Part shown: one piece after another, positions 47,171 to 60,927 of the stretch
How the letters are laid out: each line of letters starts with the position of its first letter
Numbering within the stretch: position 1 is the first letter of the stretch
Origin: Synchiropus splendidus
Taxonomy: Eukaryota; Chordata; Actinopteri; Syngnathiformes; Callionymidae
Direction: 5' to 3'
Length of the DNA stretch: 64,000 nt
Assembly (NCBI RefSeq): GCF_027744825.2
Contig: NC_071334.1
Span: forward strand, 40,587,437 to 40,651,436
Program-made: the position numbers and the translations under genes
The notes under the pieces: generated by a model
What the model was told of the DNA's origin: nothing
The model's database searches: none
What the model saw: only the letters and a program-made list of their open reading frames with translations

Positions 47171-48410
47171 TTTCATGTTCTGAAGCTTCCCTGAAAAGTT
47201 ATGTCACACTGCACAAAAACGCTTTTCAGCCTGAGATAAGGTGGGTTTCGGAACGCCAAACATAAAAGTGTTAATAACTTTCGAAAAACACTTCAGACAG
47301 CTAAGATTTGATGTGCACCTACTAGAAAGACCCTTTCTGCAGTAGTGGGAGGTTAAAATTTCATGTTCTGAAGCTTCCCTGAAAAGTTATGGCACAATGC
47401 ACAAAAACGCTTTTCAGCCTGAGATAAGGTGGGTTTCGGAACGCCAAACGTAAAAGTGTTGATAACTTTCGAAAAACACTTCAGACAGCTTAGATTTGCT
47501 GTGCACCTACTAGAAAGACCCTTTCTGCTATAGTGGGAGGTTAAAATTTCATGTTCTGAAGCTTCCCTGAAAAGTTATGGTACAATGCACAAAAACGCTT
47601 TTCAGCCTGAGATAAGGTGGGTTTCGGAACGCCAAACATAAAAGTGTTGATAACTTTCGAAAAACACTTCAGACAGCTTAGATTTGATGTGCACCTACTA
47701 GACAGACCCTTTCTGCTATAGTGGGAGGTTAAAATTTCATGTTCTGAAGCTTCTCTGAAAAGTTATGGCACAATGCACAAAAACGCTTTTCAGCCTGAGA
47801 TAAGGTGGGTTTCGGAACGCCAAACATAAAAGTATTAATAACTTTCGAAAAACACTTCAGACAGCTAGGATTTTATGTGCAACTACTAGAAAGACCCTTT
47901 CTGCTATAGTGGGAGGTTAAAATTTCATGTTCTGAAGCTTCCCTGAAAAGTTATGGCACAATGCACAAAAACGCTTTTCAGCCTGAGATAAGGTGGGTTT
48001 CGGAACGCCAAACATAAAAGTGTTGATAACTTTCGAAAAACACTTCAGACAGCTTAGATTTGATGTGCACCTACTAGAAAGACCCTTTCTGCTATAGTGG
48101 GAGGTTAAAATTTCATGTTCTGAAGCTTCCCTGAAAAGTTATGCCACAATGCGTAAAAACGCTTTTCAGCCTGAGATAAGGTGGGTTTCGCAACGCCAAA
48201 CATAAAAGTGTTGATAACTTTCGAAAAACATTTCAGACAGCTTAGATTTGATGTGCAACTACTAGAAAGACCCTTTCTGCTATAGTGGGAGGTTAAAATT
48301 TCATGTTCTGAAGCTTCCCTGAAAAGTTATGGCACAATGCACAAAAACGCTTTTCAACCTGAGATAAGGTGGGTTTCGGAACGCCAAACAAAAAGGTGTT
48401 GATAACTTTC

Positions 48411-49171
48411 GAAAAACACTTCAGACAGCTAAGATTTGATGTGCAACTACTAGAAAGACCCTTTCTGCTATAGTGGGAGGTTAAAATTTCATGTTCTGAA
48501 GCTTCTCTGAAAAGTTATGGCACAATGCACAAAAACGCTTTTCAGCCTGAGATAAGGTGGGTTTCGGAACGCCAAACATAAAAGTGTTAATAACTTTCGA
48601 AAAACACTTCAGACAGCTAAGATTTGATGTGCAACTACTAGAAAGACCCTTTCTGCTATAGTGGGAGGTTAAAATTTCATGTTCTGAAGCTTCTCTGAAA
48701 AGTTATGGCACAATGCACAAAAACGCTTTTCAGCCTGTGATAAGGTGGGTTTCGGAACGCCAAACATGAAAGTGTTGATAACTTTCGAAAAACACTTCAG
48801 ACAGCTTAGATTTGATGTGCACCTACTAGAAAGACCCTTTCTGCTATAGTGGGAGGTTAAAATTTCATGTTCTGAAGCTTCCCTGAAAAGTTATGCCACA
48901 ATGCGTAAAAACGCTTTTCAGCCTGAGATAAGGTGGGTTTCGGAACGCCAAACATAAAAGTGTTGATAACTTTCGAAAAACATTTCAGACAGCTTAGATT
49001 TGATGTGCAACTACTAGAAAGACCCTTTCTGCTATAGTGGGAGGTTAAAATTTCATGTTCTGAAGCTTCCCTGAAAAGTTATGGCACAATGCACAAAAAC
49101 GCTTTTCAACCTGAGATAAGGTGGGTTTCGGAACGCCAAACATAAAAGTGTTGATAACTTTCGAAAAACAC
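48411..49171. repeat. Block repeated from 41265-42025 (second copy)
   Basis: Same variant order as the first copy, with a few substitutions (TTTTGAAAAA near 41638 in the first is TTTCGAAAAA here). It is preceded by a monomer with CAAACAAAAAGGTGTTG, which in the 43.5-kb region precedes a different neighbour, so a junction lies near 48400. Confidence 0.78.
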
Positions 49172-49253
49172 TTCAGACAACTTAGATTTGATGTGTACCT
49201 ACTAGAAAGACCCTTTCTGCTATAGTGGGAGGTTAAAATTTCATGTTCTGAAG

Positions 49254-50074
49254 CTTCCCTGAAAAGTTATGGCACAATGCACAAAAACGCTTTTCAGCCT
49301 GAGATAAGGTGGGTTTCGGAACGCCAAACATAAAAGTGTTAATAACTTTCGAAAAACACTTCAGACAGCTAAGATTTGATGTGCAACTACTAGAAAGACC
49401 CTTTCTGCTATAGTGGGAGGTTAAAATTTCATGTTCTGAAGCTTCTCTGAAAAGTTATGGCACAATGCACAAAAACGCTTTTCAGCCTGAGATAAGGTGG
49501 GTTTCGGAACGCCAAACATAAAAGTGTTGATAACTTTCGAAAAACACTTCAGACAGCTTAGATTTGATGTGCACCTACTAGAAAGACCCTTTCTGCTACA
49601 GTGGGAGGTTAAAATTTCATGTTCTGAAGCTTCCCTGAAAAATTATGGCACAATGCACAAAAACTCTTTTCAGCCTGAGATAAGGTGTGTTTCGGAACGC
49701 CAAACATAAAAGTGTTGATAACTTTCGAAAAACACTTCAGACAGCTTAGATTTGATGTGCAACTACTAGAAAGACCCTTTCTGCTATAGTGGGAGGTTAA
49801 CATTTCATGTTCTGAAGCTTCCCTGAAAAGTTATGGCACAATGCACAAAAACGCTTTTCAGCCTGAGATTAGGTGGGTTTCGGAACGCCAAACATAAAAG
49901 TGTTGATAACTTTCAAAAAACACTTCAGACAGCTTAGATTTGATGTGCACCTACTAGAAAGACCCTTTCTGCTTTAGTGGGAGGTTAAAATTTCATGTTC
50001 TGAAGCTTCCCTGAAAAGTTATGCCACAATGCACAAAAACGCTTTTCAGCCTGAGATAAGGTGGGTTTCGGAAC
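49254..50074. repeat. Block repeated from 43800-44620 (second copy)
   Basis: Same markers in the same order, with several private substitutions (AAATTATGG, AAACTCTTTTC, TTTCAAAAAAC, CTTTAGTGGG). It is clearly older than the X/Y copies. Confidence 0.8.
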
Positions 50075-50178
50075 GCCAAACATAAAAGTGTTGATAACTT
50101 TCGAAAAACACTTCAGACAGCTTAGATTTGATGTGCACCTCCTAGAAAGACCCTTTCTGCTATAGTGGGAGGTTAAAA

Positions 50179-50930
50179 TTTCATGTTCTGAAGCGTCCCT
50201 GAAAAGTTATGGCACAATGCGTAAAAACGCTTTTCAGCCTGAGATAAGGTGGGTTTCGGAACGCCAAACGTAAAAGTGTTGATAACTTTCGAAAAACAGT
50301 TCAGACAGCTTAGATTTGATGCGCAACTACTAGAAAGACCCTTTCTGCTATAGTGGGAGGCAATAATTTCATGTTCTGAAGCTTCCCTGAAAAGTTATGG
50401 CACAATGCACAAAAACGCTTTTCAGCCCGATATAAGGTGGGTTTCGGAACGCCAAACATAAAAGTGTTGATAACTTTCGAAAAACACTTCAGACAGCTTA
50501 GATTTGATGTGCACCTACTAGAAAGACCCTTTCTGCTATAGTGGGAGGTTAAAATTTCATGTTCTGAAGCTTCCCTGAAAAGTTATGCCACAATGCGTAA
50601 AAACGCTTTTCAGCCTGAGATAAGGTGGGTTTCGGAACGCCAAACATAAAAGTGTTGATAACTTTCGAAAAACATTTCAGACAGCTTAGATTTGATGTGC
50701 AACTATTAGAAAGACCCTTTCTGCTATAGTGGGAGGTTAAAATTTCATGTTCTGAAGCTTCCCTGAAAAGTTATGGCACAATGCACAAAAACGCTTTTCA
50801 GCCTGAGATAAGGTGGGTTTCGGAACGCCAAACATAAAAGTGTTGATAACTTTCGAAAAACACTTCAGACAGCTTAGATTTGATGTGCACCTACTAGAAA
50901 GACCCTTTCTGCTATAGTGGGAGGTTAAAA
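50179..50930. repeat. Short diverged X-like run (b-c-d)
   Basis: CAGTTCAGACAG with GATGCGCAAC and GGAGGCAATAA, then CAGCCCGATATAAGG, then ATGCCAC with ACATTTCAG and CAACTATTAG. It is flanked on the right by a monomer with ATGTCACACTGC, as in unit Y, so a fragment of an ancestral X-Y junction is kept here. Confidence 0.8.
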
Positions 50931-53900
50931 TTTCATGTTCTGAAGCTTCCCTGAAAAGTTATGTCACACTGCACAAAAACGCTTTTCAGCCTGAGATAAG
51001 GTGGGTTTCGGAACGCCAAACATAAAAGTGTTAATAACTTTCGAAAAACACTTCAGACAGATAAGATTTGATGTGCACCTACTAGAAAGACCCTTTCTGC
51101 TATAGTCGGAGGTTAAATTTTTATGTTCTGAAGCTTCCCTGAAAAGTTATGGCACAATGCACAAAAACGCTTTTCAGCCTGAGATAAGGTGGGTTTCGGA
51201 ACGCCAAACATAAAAGTGTTGATAACTTTCGAAAAACACTTCAGACAGCTTAGATTTGATGTGCACCTACTAGAAAGACCCTTTCTGCTATAGTGGGAGG
51301 TTAAAATTTCATGTTCAGAAGCTTCCCTGAAAAGTTATGGCACAATGCACAAAAACGCTTTTCAGCTTGAGATAAGGTGGGTTTCGGAACGCCAAACATA
51401 AAAGTGTTGATAACTTTCAAAAAACACTTCAGACAGCTTAGATTTGATGTGCAACTACTAGAAAGACCCTTTCTGCTATAGTGGGAGGTTAAAATTTCAT
51501 GTTCTGAAGCTTCCCTGAAAAGTTATGGCACAATGCACAAAAACGCTTTTCAGCCTGAGATAAGGTGGGTTTCGGAACGCCAAACATAAAAGTGTTGATA
51601 ACTTTCGAAAAACACTTCAGACAGCTTAGATTTGATGTGCACCTACTAGAAAGACCCTTTCTGCTATAGTGGGAGGTTAAAATTTCATGTTCTGAAGCTT
51701 CCCTGAAAAGTTATGGCACAATGCACAAAAACGCTTTTCAGCCTGAGATAAGGTGGGTTTCGGAACGCCAAACGTAAAAGTGTTGATAACTTTCGAAAAA
51801 CACTTCAGACAGCTTAGATTTGATGTGCACCTACTAGAAAGACCCTTTCTGCTATAGTGGGAGGTTAAAATTTTATGTTCTGATGCTTCCCTGAAAAGTT
51901 ATGGCACTATGCACAAAAACGCTTTTCAGCCTGAGATAAGGTGGGTTTCGGAACGCCAAACATAAAAGTGTTGATAACTTTCGAAAAACACTTCAGACAG
52001 CTTAGATTTGGTGTGCAACTACTAGAAAGACCCTTTCTGCTATAGTGGGAGGTTAAAATTTCATGTTCTGAAGCTTCCCTGAAAAGTTATGGCACAATGC
52101 ACAAAAACGCTTTTCAGCCTGAGATAAGGTGGGTTTCGGAACGCCAAACATAAAAGTGTTGATAACTTTCGAAAAACACTTCAGACAGCTTAGATTTGAT
52201 GTGCACCTACTAGAAAGACCCTTTCTGCTATAGTGGGAGGTTAAAATTTCATGTTCTGAAGCTTCCCTGAAAAGTTATGTCACAATGCACAAAAACGCTT
52301 TTCAGCCTGAGATAAGGTGGGTTTCGGAACGCCAAACATAAAAGTGTTAATAACTTTCGAAAAACACTTCAGACAGATAAGATTTGATGTGCACCTACTA
52401 GAAAGACCCTTTCTGCTATAGTGGGAGGTTAAAATTTCATGTTCTGAAGTTTCCCGGAAAAGTTATGGCACAATGCACAAAAATGCTTTTCAGCCTGAGA
52501 TAAGGTGGGTTTCGGAACGCGAAACATAAAAGTGTTGATAACTTTCGAAAAACACTTCAGACAGCTTAGATTTTATGTGCACCTACTAGAAAGGCCCTTT
52601 CTGCTATAATGGGAGGTTAAAATTTCATGTTCTGAAGCTTCCCTGAAAAGTTATGGCACAATGCGTAAAAACGCTTTTCAGCCTGAGATAAGGTGGGTTT
52701 CGGAACGCCAAACATAAAAGTGTTAATAACTTTCGAAAACCACTTCAGACAGCTTAGATTTGATGTGCAACTACTAGAAAGACCCTTTCTCCTATAGTGG
52801 GAGGCTAAAATTTCATGTTCTGAAGCTTCCCTGAAAAGTTATGGCACAATGCACAAAAACGCTTTTCAGCCTGAGATAAGGTGGGTTTCGGAACGCCAAA
52901 CATAAAAGTGTTAATAACTTTCGAAAAACACTTCAGACAGCTTAGATTTGATGTGCACCTACTAGAAAGACCCTTTCTGCTATAATGGGAGGTTAAAATT
53001 TCATGTTCTGAAGCTTCCCTGAGAAGTTATGGCACAATGCGTAAAAACGCTTTTCAGCCTGAGATAAGGTGGGTTTCGGAACGCCAAACATAAAAGTGTT
53101 AATAACTTTCGAAAAACACTTCAGACAGCTTAGATTTGATGTGCACCTACTAGAAAGACCCTTTCTGCTATAGTGGGAGGTTAAAATTTCATGTTCTGAA
53201 GCTTCCCTGAAAAGTTATGGCACAATGCACAAAAACGCTTTTCAGCCTGAGATAAGGTGGGTTTCGGAACGCCAAACGTAAAAGTGTTGATAACTTTCGA
53301 AAAACACTTCAGACAGCTTAGATTTGATGTGCACCTACTAGAAAGACCCTTTCTGCTATAATGGGAGGTTAAAATTTCATGTTCTGAAGCTTCCCTGAAA
53401 AGTTATGGCACAATGCATAAAAACGCTTTTCAGCCTGAGATAAGGTGGGTTTCGGAACGCCAAACATAAAAGTGTTGATAACTTTCGAAAAACACTTCAG
53501 ACAGCTTAGATTTGGTGTGCAACTACTAGAAAGGCCCTTTCTGCTATAGTGGGAGGTTAAAATTTCATGTTCTGAAGCTTCCCTGAAAAGTTATGGCACA
53601 ATGCACAAAAACGCTTTTCAGCCTGAGATAAGGTGGGTTTCGGAACGCCAAATATAAAAGTGTTAATAACTTTCGAAAAACACTTCAGACAGCTTAGATT
53701 TGATGTGCACCTACTAGAAAGGCCCTTTCTGCTATAGTGGGAGGTTAAAATTTCATGTTCTGAAGCTTCCCTGAAAAGTTATGGCACAATGCGTAAAAAC
53801 GCTTTTCAGCCTGAGATAAGGTGGGTTTCGGAACGCCAAACATAAAAGTGTTAATAACTTTCGAAAAACACTTCAGACAGCTTAGATTTGATGTGCAACT

Positions 53901-56900
53901 ACTAGAAAGACCCTTTCTACTATACTGGGAGGCAATAATTTCATGTTCTGAAGCGTCCCTGAAAAGTTATGGCATAATGCGTGAAAACGCTTTTCAGCCT
54001 GAGATAAGGTGGGTTTCGGAACGCCAAACATAAAAGTTTTGATAACTTTCGAAAAACACTTCAGACAGCTTAGATTTGATGTGCACCTACTAGAAAGACC
54101 CTTTCTGCTATAGTGGGAGGTTAAAATTTCATGTTCTGAAGCTTCCCTGAAAAGTTATGGCACAATGCACAAAAACGCTGTTAAGCCTGAGATAAGGTGG
54201 GTTTCGGAACGCCAAACATAAAAGTGTTGATAACTTTCGAAAAACACTTCAGACAGCTTAGATTTGGTGTGCAACTTCTAGAAAGACCGTTTCTGCTATA
54301 GTGGGAGGTTAAAATTTCATGTTCTGAAGCTTCCCTGAAAAGTTATGGCACAATGCACAAAAACGCTTTTCAGCCTGAGATAAGGTGGGTTTCGGAACGC
54401 CAAACATAAAAGTGTTGATAACTTTCGAAAAACACTTCAGACAGCTTAGATTTGATGTGCACCTACTAGAAAGACCCTTTCTGCTATAGTGGGAGGTTAA
54501 AATTTCATGTTCTGAAGCTTCCCTGAAAAGTTATGGCACAATGCACAAAAACGCTTTTCAGCCTGAGATAAGGTGGGTTTCGGAACGCCAAACATAAAAG
54601 TGTTAATAACTTTCGAAAAACACTTCAGACAGCTAAGATTTGATGTGCAACTACTAGAAAGACCCTTTCTGCTATAGTGGGAGGTTAAAATTTCATGTTC
54701 TGAAGCTTCCCTGAAAAGTTATGGCACAATGCACAAAAAACGCTTTTCAGCCTGAGATAAGGTGGGTTTCGGAACGCCAAACATAAAAGTGTTAATAACT
54801 TTCGAAAAACACTTCAGACAGCTTAGATTTGATGTGCACCTACTAGAAAGACCCTTTCTGCTATAGTGGGAGGTTAAAATTTCATGTTCTGAAGCTTCCC
54901 TGAAAAGTTATGGCACAATGCACAAAAACGCTTTTCAGCCTGAGATAAGGTGGGTTTCGGAACGCCAAACATAAAAGTGTTAATAACTTTCGAAAAACAC
55001 TTCAGACAGCTTAGATTTGATGTGCACCTACTAGAAAGGCCCTTTCTGCTATAGTGGGAGGTTAAAATGTCATGTTCTGAAGCTTCCCTGAAAAGTTATG
55101 GCACATTGCGTAAAAACGCTTTTCAGCCTGAGATAAGGTGGGTTTCGGAACGCCAAACATAAAAGTGTTAATAACTTTCGAAAAACACTTCAGACAGCTT
55201 AGATTTGATGTGCAACTACTAGAAAGACCCTTTCTGCTATAGTGCGAGGCAATAATTTCATGTTCTGAAGCTTCCCTGAAAAGTTATGGCACAATGCACA
55301 AAAACGCTTTTCAGCCTGAGATAAGGTGGGTTTCGGAACGCCAAACATAAAAGTGTTGATAACTTTCGAAAAACATTTCAGACAGCTTAGATTTGATGTG
55401 CAACTACTAGAAAGACCCTTTCTGCTATAGTGGGAGGTTAAAATTTCATGTTCTGAAGCTTCCCTGAAAAGTTATGGCACAATGCACAAAAACGCTTTTC
55501 AGCCTGAGATAAGGTGGGTTTCGGAACGCCAAACATAAAAGTGTTGATAACTTTCGAAAAACACTTCAGACAGCTAAGATTTGATGTGCAACTACTAGAA
55601 AGACCCTTTCTGCTATAGTGGGAGGTTAAAATTTCATGTTCTGAAGCTTCTCTGAAAAGTTATGGCACAATGCACAAAAACGCTTTTCAGCCTGAGATAA
55701 GGTGGGTTTCGGAACGCCAAACATAAAAGTGTTGATAACTTTCGAAAAACACTTCAGACAGCTTAGATTTGATGTGCACCTACTAGAAAGACCCTTTCTG
55801 CTATAGTGGGAGGTTAAAATTTCATGTTCTGAAGCTTCCCTGAAAAGTTATGCCACAATGCGTAAAAACGCTTTTCAGCCTGAGATAAGGTGGGTTTCGG
55901 AACGCCAAACATAAAAGTGTTAATAACTTTCGAAAAACACTTCAGACAGCTTAGATTTGATGTGCACCTACTAGAAAGGCCCTTTCTGCTATAGTGGGAG
56001 GTTAAAATTTCATGTTCTGAAGCTTCCCTGAAAAGTTATGGCACAATGCGTAAAAACGCTTTTCAGCCTGAGATAAGGTGGGTTTCGGAACGCCAAACAT
56101 AAAAGTGTTAATAACTTTCGAAAAACACTTCAGACAGCTTAGATTTGATGTGCACCTACTAGAAAGGCCCTTTCTGCTATAGTGGGAGGTTAAAATTTCA
56201 TGTTCTGAACCTTCCCTGAAAAGTTATGGCACAATGAGTGAAAACGCTTTTCAGCCTGAGATAAGGTGGGTTTCGGAACGCCAAACATAAAAGTGTTAAT
56301 AACTTTCGAAAAACACTTCAGACAGCTCAGATTTGATGTGCAACTACTAGAAAGACCCTTTCTGCTATAGTGGGAGGTTAAAATTTCATGTTCTGAAGCT
56401 TCCCTGAAAAGTTATGGCACAATGCGTAAAAACGCTTTTCAGCCTGAGATAAGGTGGGTTTCGGAACGCCAAACATAAAAGTGTTAATAACTTTCGAAAA
56501 ACACTTCAGACAGCTTAGATTTGATGTGCAACTACTAGAAAGACCCTTTCTGCTATAGTGGGAGGTTAAAATTTCATGTTCTGAAGCTTCCCTGAAAAGT
56601 TATGGCACAATGAGTAAAAACGCTTTTCAGCCTGAGATAAGGTGGGTTTCGGAACGCCAAACATAAAAGAGTTAATAACTTTCGAAAAACACTTCAGACA
56701 GCTTAGATTTGATGTGCACCTACTAGAAAGACCCTTTCTGCTATAGTGGGAGGTTAAAATTTCATATTCTGAAGCTTCCCTGAAAAGTTATGGCACACTG
56801 CACAAAAACGCTTTTCAGCCTGAGATAAGGTGGGTTTCGGAACGCCAAACATAAAATTGTTAATAACTTTCGAAAAACACTTCAGACAGCTAAGATTTGA

Positions 56901-58279
56901 TGTGCACCTACTAGAAAGACCCTTTCTGCTATAGTGGGAGGTTAAATTTTTATGTTCTGAAGCTTCCCTGAAAAGTTATGGCACAATGGACAAAAACGCT
57001 TTTCAGCCTGAGATAAGGTGGGTTTCGGAACGCCAAACATAAAAGTGTTGATAACTTTCGAAAAACACTTCAGACAGCTTAGATTTGATGTGCACCTACT
57101 AGAAAGACCCTTTCTGCTATAGTGGGAGGTAAAAATTTCATGTTCTGAAGCTTCCCTGAAAAGTTATGGCACAATGCACAAAAACGCTTTTCAGCCTGAG
57201 ATAAGGTGGGTTTCGGAACGCCAAACATAAAAGTGTTGATAACTTTCGAAAAACACTTCAGACAGCTTAGATTTGATGTGCAACTACTAGAAAGACCCTT
57301 TCTGCTATAGTGGGAGGTTAAAATTTCATGTTCTGAAGCTTCCCTGAAAAGTTATGGCACAATGCACAAAAACGCTTTTCAGCCTGAGATAAGGTGGGTT
57401 TCGGAACGCCAAACATAAAAGTGTTGATAACTTTCGAAAAACACTTCAGACAGCTTAGATTTTATGAGCACCTACTAGAAACGCCCTTTCTGCTATAGTG
57501 GGAGGTTAAATTTTCAAGTTCTGAACCTTCCCTGAAAAGCTATGGCACAATGCGTAAAACGCTTTTCAGCCTGAGATAAGGTGGGTTTCGAAACGCCAAA
57601 CATAAAAGTGTTAATAACTTTCGAAAAACACTTCAGACAGCTTAGATTTGATGTGCAACTACTAGAAAGACCCTTTCTGTTATAGTGGGAGGCTAAAATT
57701 TCATGTTCTGAAGCTTACCTGAAAAGTTATGGCACAATGCACAAAAACGCTTTTCAGCCTGAGATAAGGTGGGTTTTGGAACGCCAAACATAAAAGTGTT
57801 GATAACTTTCGAAAAACACTTCAGACAGCTTAGATTTGATGTGCACCTACTAGAAAGACCCTTTCTGCTATAGTGGGAGGTTAAAATTTCATGTTCTGAA
57901 GCATCCCTGAAAAGTTATGGCACAATGCGTAAAAACGCTTTTCAGCCTGAGATAAGGTGGGTTTCGGAACGCCAAACATAAAAGTGTTAATAACTTTCGA
58001 AAAACACTTCAGACAGCTTAGATTTGATGTGCACCTACTAGAAAGACCCTTTCTGCTATAGTGGGAGGTTAAAATTTCATGTTCTGAAGCTTCCCTGAAA
58101 AGTTATGGCACAAAGCACAAAAACGCTTTTCAGCCTGAGATAAGGTGGGTTTCGGAACGCCAAACATAAAAGTGTTGATAACTTTCGAAAAACACTTCAG
58201 ACAGCTTAGATTTGGTGTGCAACTACTAGAAAGACCCTTTCTGCTATAGTGGGAGGTTAAAATTTCATGTTCTGAAGCG
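50931..58279. repeat. Mixed monomers without a clear long unit
   Basis: Ordinary monomers of both main types with many private substitutions. At the left edge there is a Y-like run (ATGTCACACTGC, TTTTTATG, TTCAGAAGC with CAGCTTGAG, 50.96-51.4 kb) and a GATGC/GCACTATGC monomer (about 51875). GGAGGCAATAA variants occur near 53930 and 55250. One extra A occurs near 54737 and one missing A near 57557. No internal duplication as clear as those elsewhere was seen. Confidence 0.75.
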
Positions 58280-59046
58280 TCCCTGAAAAGTTATGGCACA
58301 ATGCGTAAAAACGCTTTTCGGCCTGAGATAAGGTGGGTTTCGGAACGCCAAACATAAAAGTGTTGATAACTTTCGAAAAACACTTCAGACAGCTTAGATT
58401 TGATGTGCAACTACTAGAAAGACCCTTTCTGCTATAGTGGGTGGTTAAAATTTCATGTTCTGAAGCTTCCCTGAAAAGTTATGGCACAATGCGTAAAAAC
58501 GCTTTTCAGCCTGATATAAGGTGGGTTTCGGAACGCCAAACATAAAAGTGTTGATAACTTTCGAAAAACACTTCAGACAGCTTTGATTTGGTGTGCAACT
58601 ACTAGAAAGACCCTTTCTGCTATAGTGGGAGGTTAAAATTTCATGTTCTGAAGCGTCCCTGAAAAGTTATGGCACAATGCGTAAAAACGCTTATCGGCCT
58701 GAGATAAGGTGGGTTTCGGAACGCCAAACATAAAAGTGTTGATAACTTACGAAAAACACTTCAGACAGCTTAGATTTGATGTGCAACTACTAGAAAGACC
58801 CTTTCTGCTATAGTGTGAGGTTAAAATTTCATGTTCTGAAGCTTCCCTGAAAAGTTATGGCACAATGCGTAAAAACGCTATTCAGCCTGAGATAAGGTGG
58901 GTTTCGGAACGCCAAACATAAAAGTGTTAATAACTTTCGAAAAACACTTCAGACAGCTTAGATTTGATGTGCACCTACTAGAAAGACCCTTTCTGCTATA
59001 GTGGGAGGTTAAAATTTCATGTTCTGAAGCTTCCCTGAAAAGTTAT
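58280..59046. repeat. Left copy of 1881-bp-spaced duplication
   Basis: Shares CGCTTTTCGGCC (58320/60201), GGGTGGTTAAAA (near 58439/60320), GCTTTGATTTGG (near 58581/60462), GCTTATCGGCC (58691/60572), TAGTGTGAGG (near 58814/60695) and ACGCTATTCAG (near 58877/60758) with 60161-60927. The offset is 10 x 188 plus 1, the extra base being in CACTTTCAG near 59134. Confidence 0.9.
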
Positions 59047-59491
59047 GGCACAATGCACAAAAACGCTTTTCAGCCTGAGATAAGGTGGGTTTCGGAACGC
59101 CAAACATAAAAGTGTTGATAACTTTCGAAAAACACTTTCAGACAGCTTAGATTTGATGTGCACCTACTAGAAAGGCCCTTTCTGCTATAGTGGGAGGTTA
59201 AAATTTCATGTTCTGAAGCTTCCCTGAAAAGTTATGGCACAATGCGTAAAAACGCTTTTCTGCCTGAGATAAGGTGGGTTTCGGAACGCCAAACATAAAA
59301 GTGTTAATAACTTTCGAAAAACACTTCAGACAGCTTAGATTTGATGTGCAACTACTAGAAAGACCCTTTCTGCTATAGTGGGAGGCAATAATTTCATGTT
59401 CTGAAGCTTCCCTGAAAAGTTATGGCACAATGCACAAAAACGCTTTTCAGCCTGAGATAAGGTGGGTTTCGGAACGCCAAACATAAAAGTG

Positions 59492-59994
59492 TTGATAACT
59501 TTCGAAAAACACTTCAGACAGCTTAGATTTGATGTGCACCTACTAGAAAGACCCTTTCTGCTATAGTGGGAGGTTAAAATTTCATGTTCTGAAGCTTCCC
59601 TGAAAAGTTATGCCACAACGCGTAAAAACGCTTTTCAGCCTGAGATAAGGTGGGTTTCGGAACGCCAAACATAAAAGTGTTGATAACTTTCGAAAAACAT
59701 TTCAGACAGCTTAGATTTGATGTGCAACTACTAGAAAGACCCTTTCTGCTATAGTGGGAGGTTAAAATTTCATGTTCTGAAGCTTTCCTGAAAAGTTATG
59801 GCACAATGCACAAAAACGCTTTTCAGCCTGGGATAAGGTGGGTTTCGGAACGCCAAACATAAAAGTGTTGATAACTTTCGAAAAACACTTCAGACAGCTT
59901 AGATTTGATGTGCACCTACTAGAAAGACCCTTTCTGCTATAGTGGGAGGTTAAAATTTCATGTTCTGAAGCTTCCCTGAAAAGTTATGGCACAA
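59492..59994. repeat. Left copy of 1316-bp-spaced duplication
   Basis: Shares ATGCCACAACGCG (59610/60926), AGCTTTCCTG (near 59782/61098) and CAGCCTGGGATAAGG (near 59827/61143) with 60808-61310. The offset is exactly 7 x 188. Confidence 0.88.
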
Positions 59995-60160
59995 TGCACA
60001 AAAACGCTTTTCAGCCTGAGATAAGGTGGGTTTCGGAACGCCAAACATAAAAGTGTTGATAACTTTCGAAAAACACTTCAGACAGCTTAGATTTGATGTG
60101 CACCTACTAGAAAGACCCTTTCTGCTATAGTGGGAGGTTAAAATTTCATGTTCTGAAGCT

Positions 60161-60927
60161 TCCCTGAAAAGTTATGGCACAATGCGTAAAAACGCTTTTC
60201 GGCCTGAGATAAGGTGGGTTTCGGAACGCCAAACATAAAAGTGTTGATAACTTTCGAAAAACACTTCAGACAGCTTAGATTTGATGTGCAACTACTAGAA
60301 AGACCCTTTCTGCTATAGTGGGTGGTTAAAATTTCATGTTCTGAAGCTTCCCTGAAAAGTTATGGCACAATGCGTAAAAACGCTTTTCAGCCTGATATAA
60401 GGTGGGTTTCGGAACGCCAAACATAAAAGTGTTGATAACTTTCGAAAAACACTTCAGACAGCTTTGATTTGGTGTGCAACTACTAGAAAGACCCTTTCTG
60501 CTATAGTGGGAGGTTAAAATTTCATGTTCTGAAGCGTCCCTGAAAAGTTATGGCACAATGCGTAAAAACGCTTATCGGCCTGAGATAAGGTGGGTTTCGG
60601 AACGCCAAACATAAAAGTGTTGATAACTTACGAAAAACACTTCAGACAGCTTAGATTTGATGTGCAACTACTAGAAAGACCCTTTCTGCTATAGTGTGAG
60701 GTTAAAATTTCATGTTCTGAAGCTTCCCTGAAAAGTTATGGCACAATGCGTAAAAACGCTATTCAGCCTGAGATAAGGTGGGTTTCGGAACGCCAAACAT
60801 AAAAGTGTTAATAACTTTCGAAAAACACTTCAGACAGCTTAGATTTGATGTGCACCTACTAGAAAGACCCTTTCTGCTATAGTGGGAGGTTAAAATTTCA
60901 TGTTCTGAAGCTTCCCTGAAAAGTTAT
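60161..60927. repeat. Right copy of 1881-bp-spaced duplication
   Basis: Nearly identical to 58280-59046. It then passes directly into the copy of 59492-59994, skipping the 59.05-59.49 kb segment that lies between the two source blocks. Confidence 0.9.
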
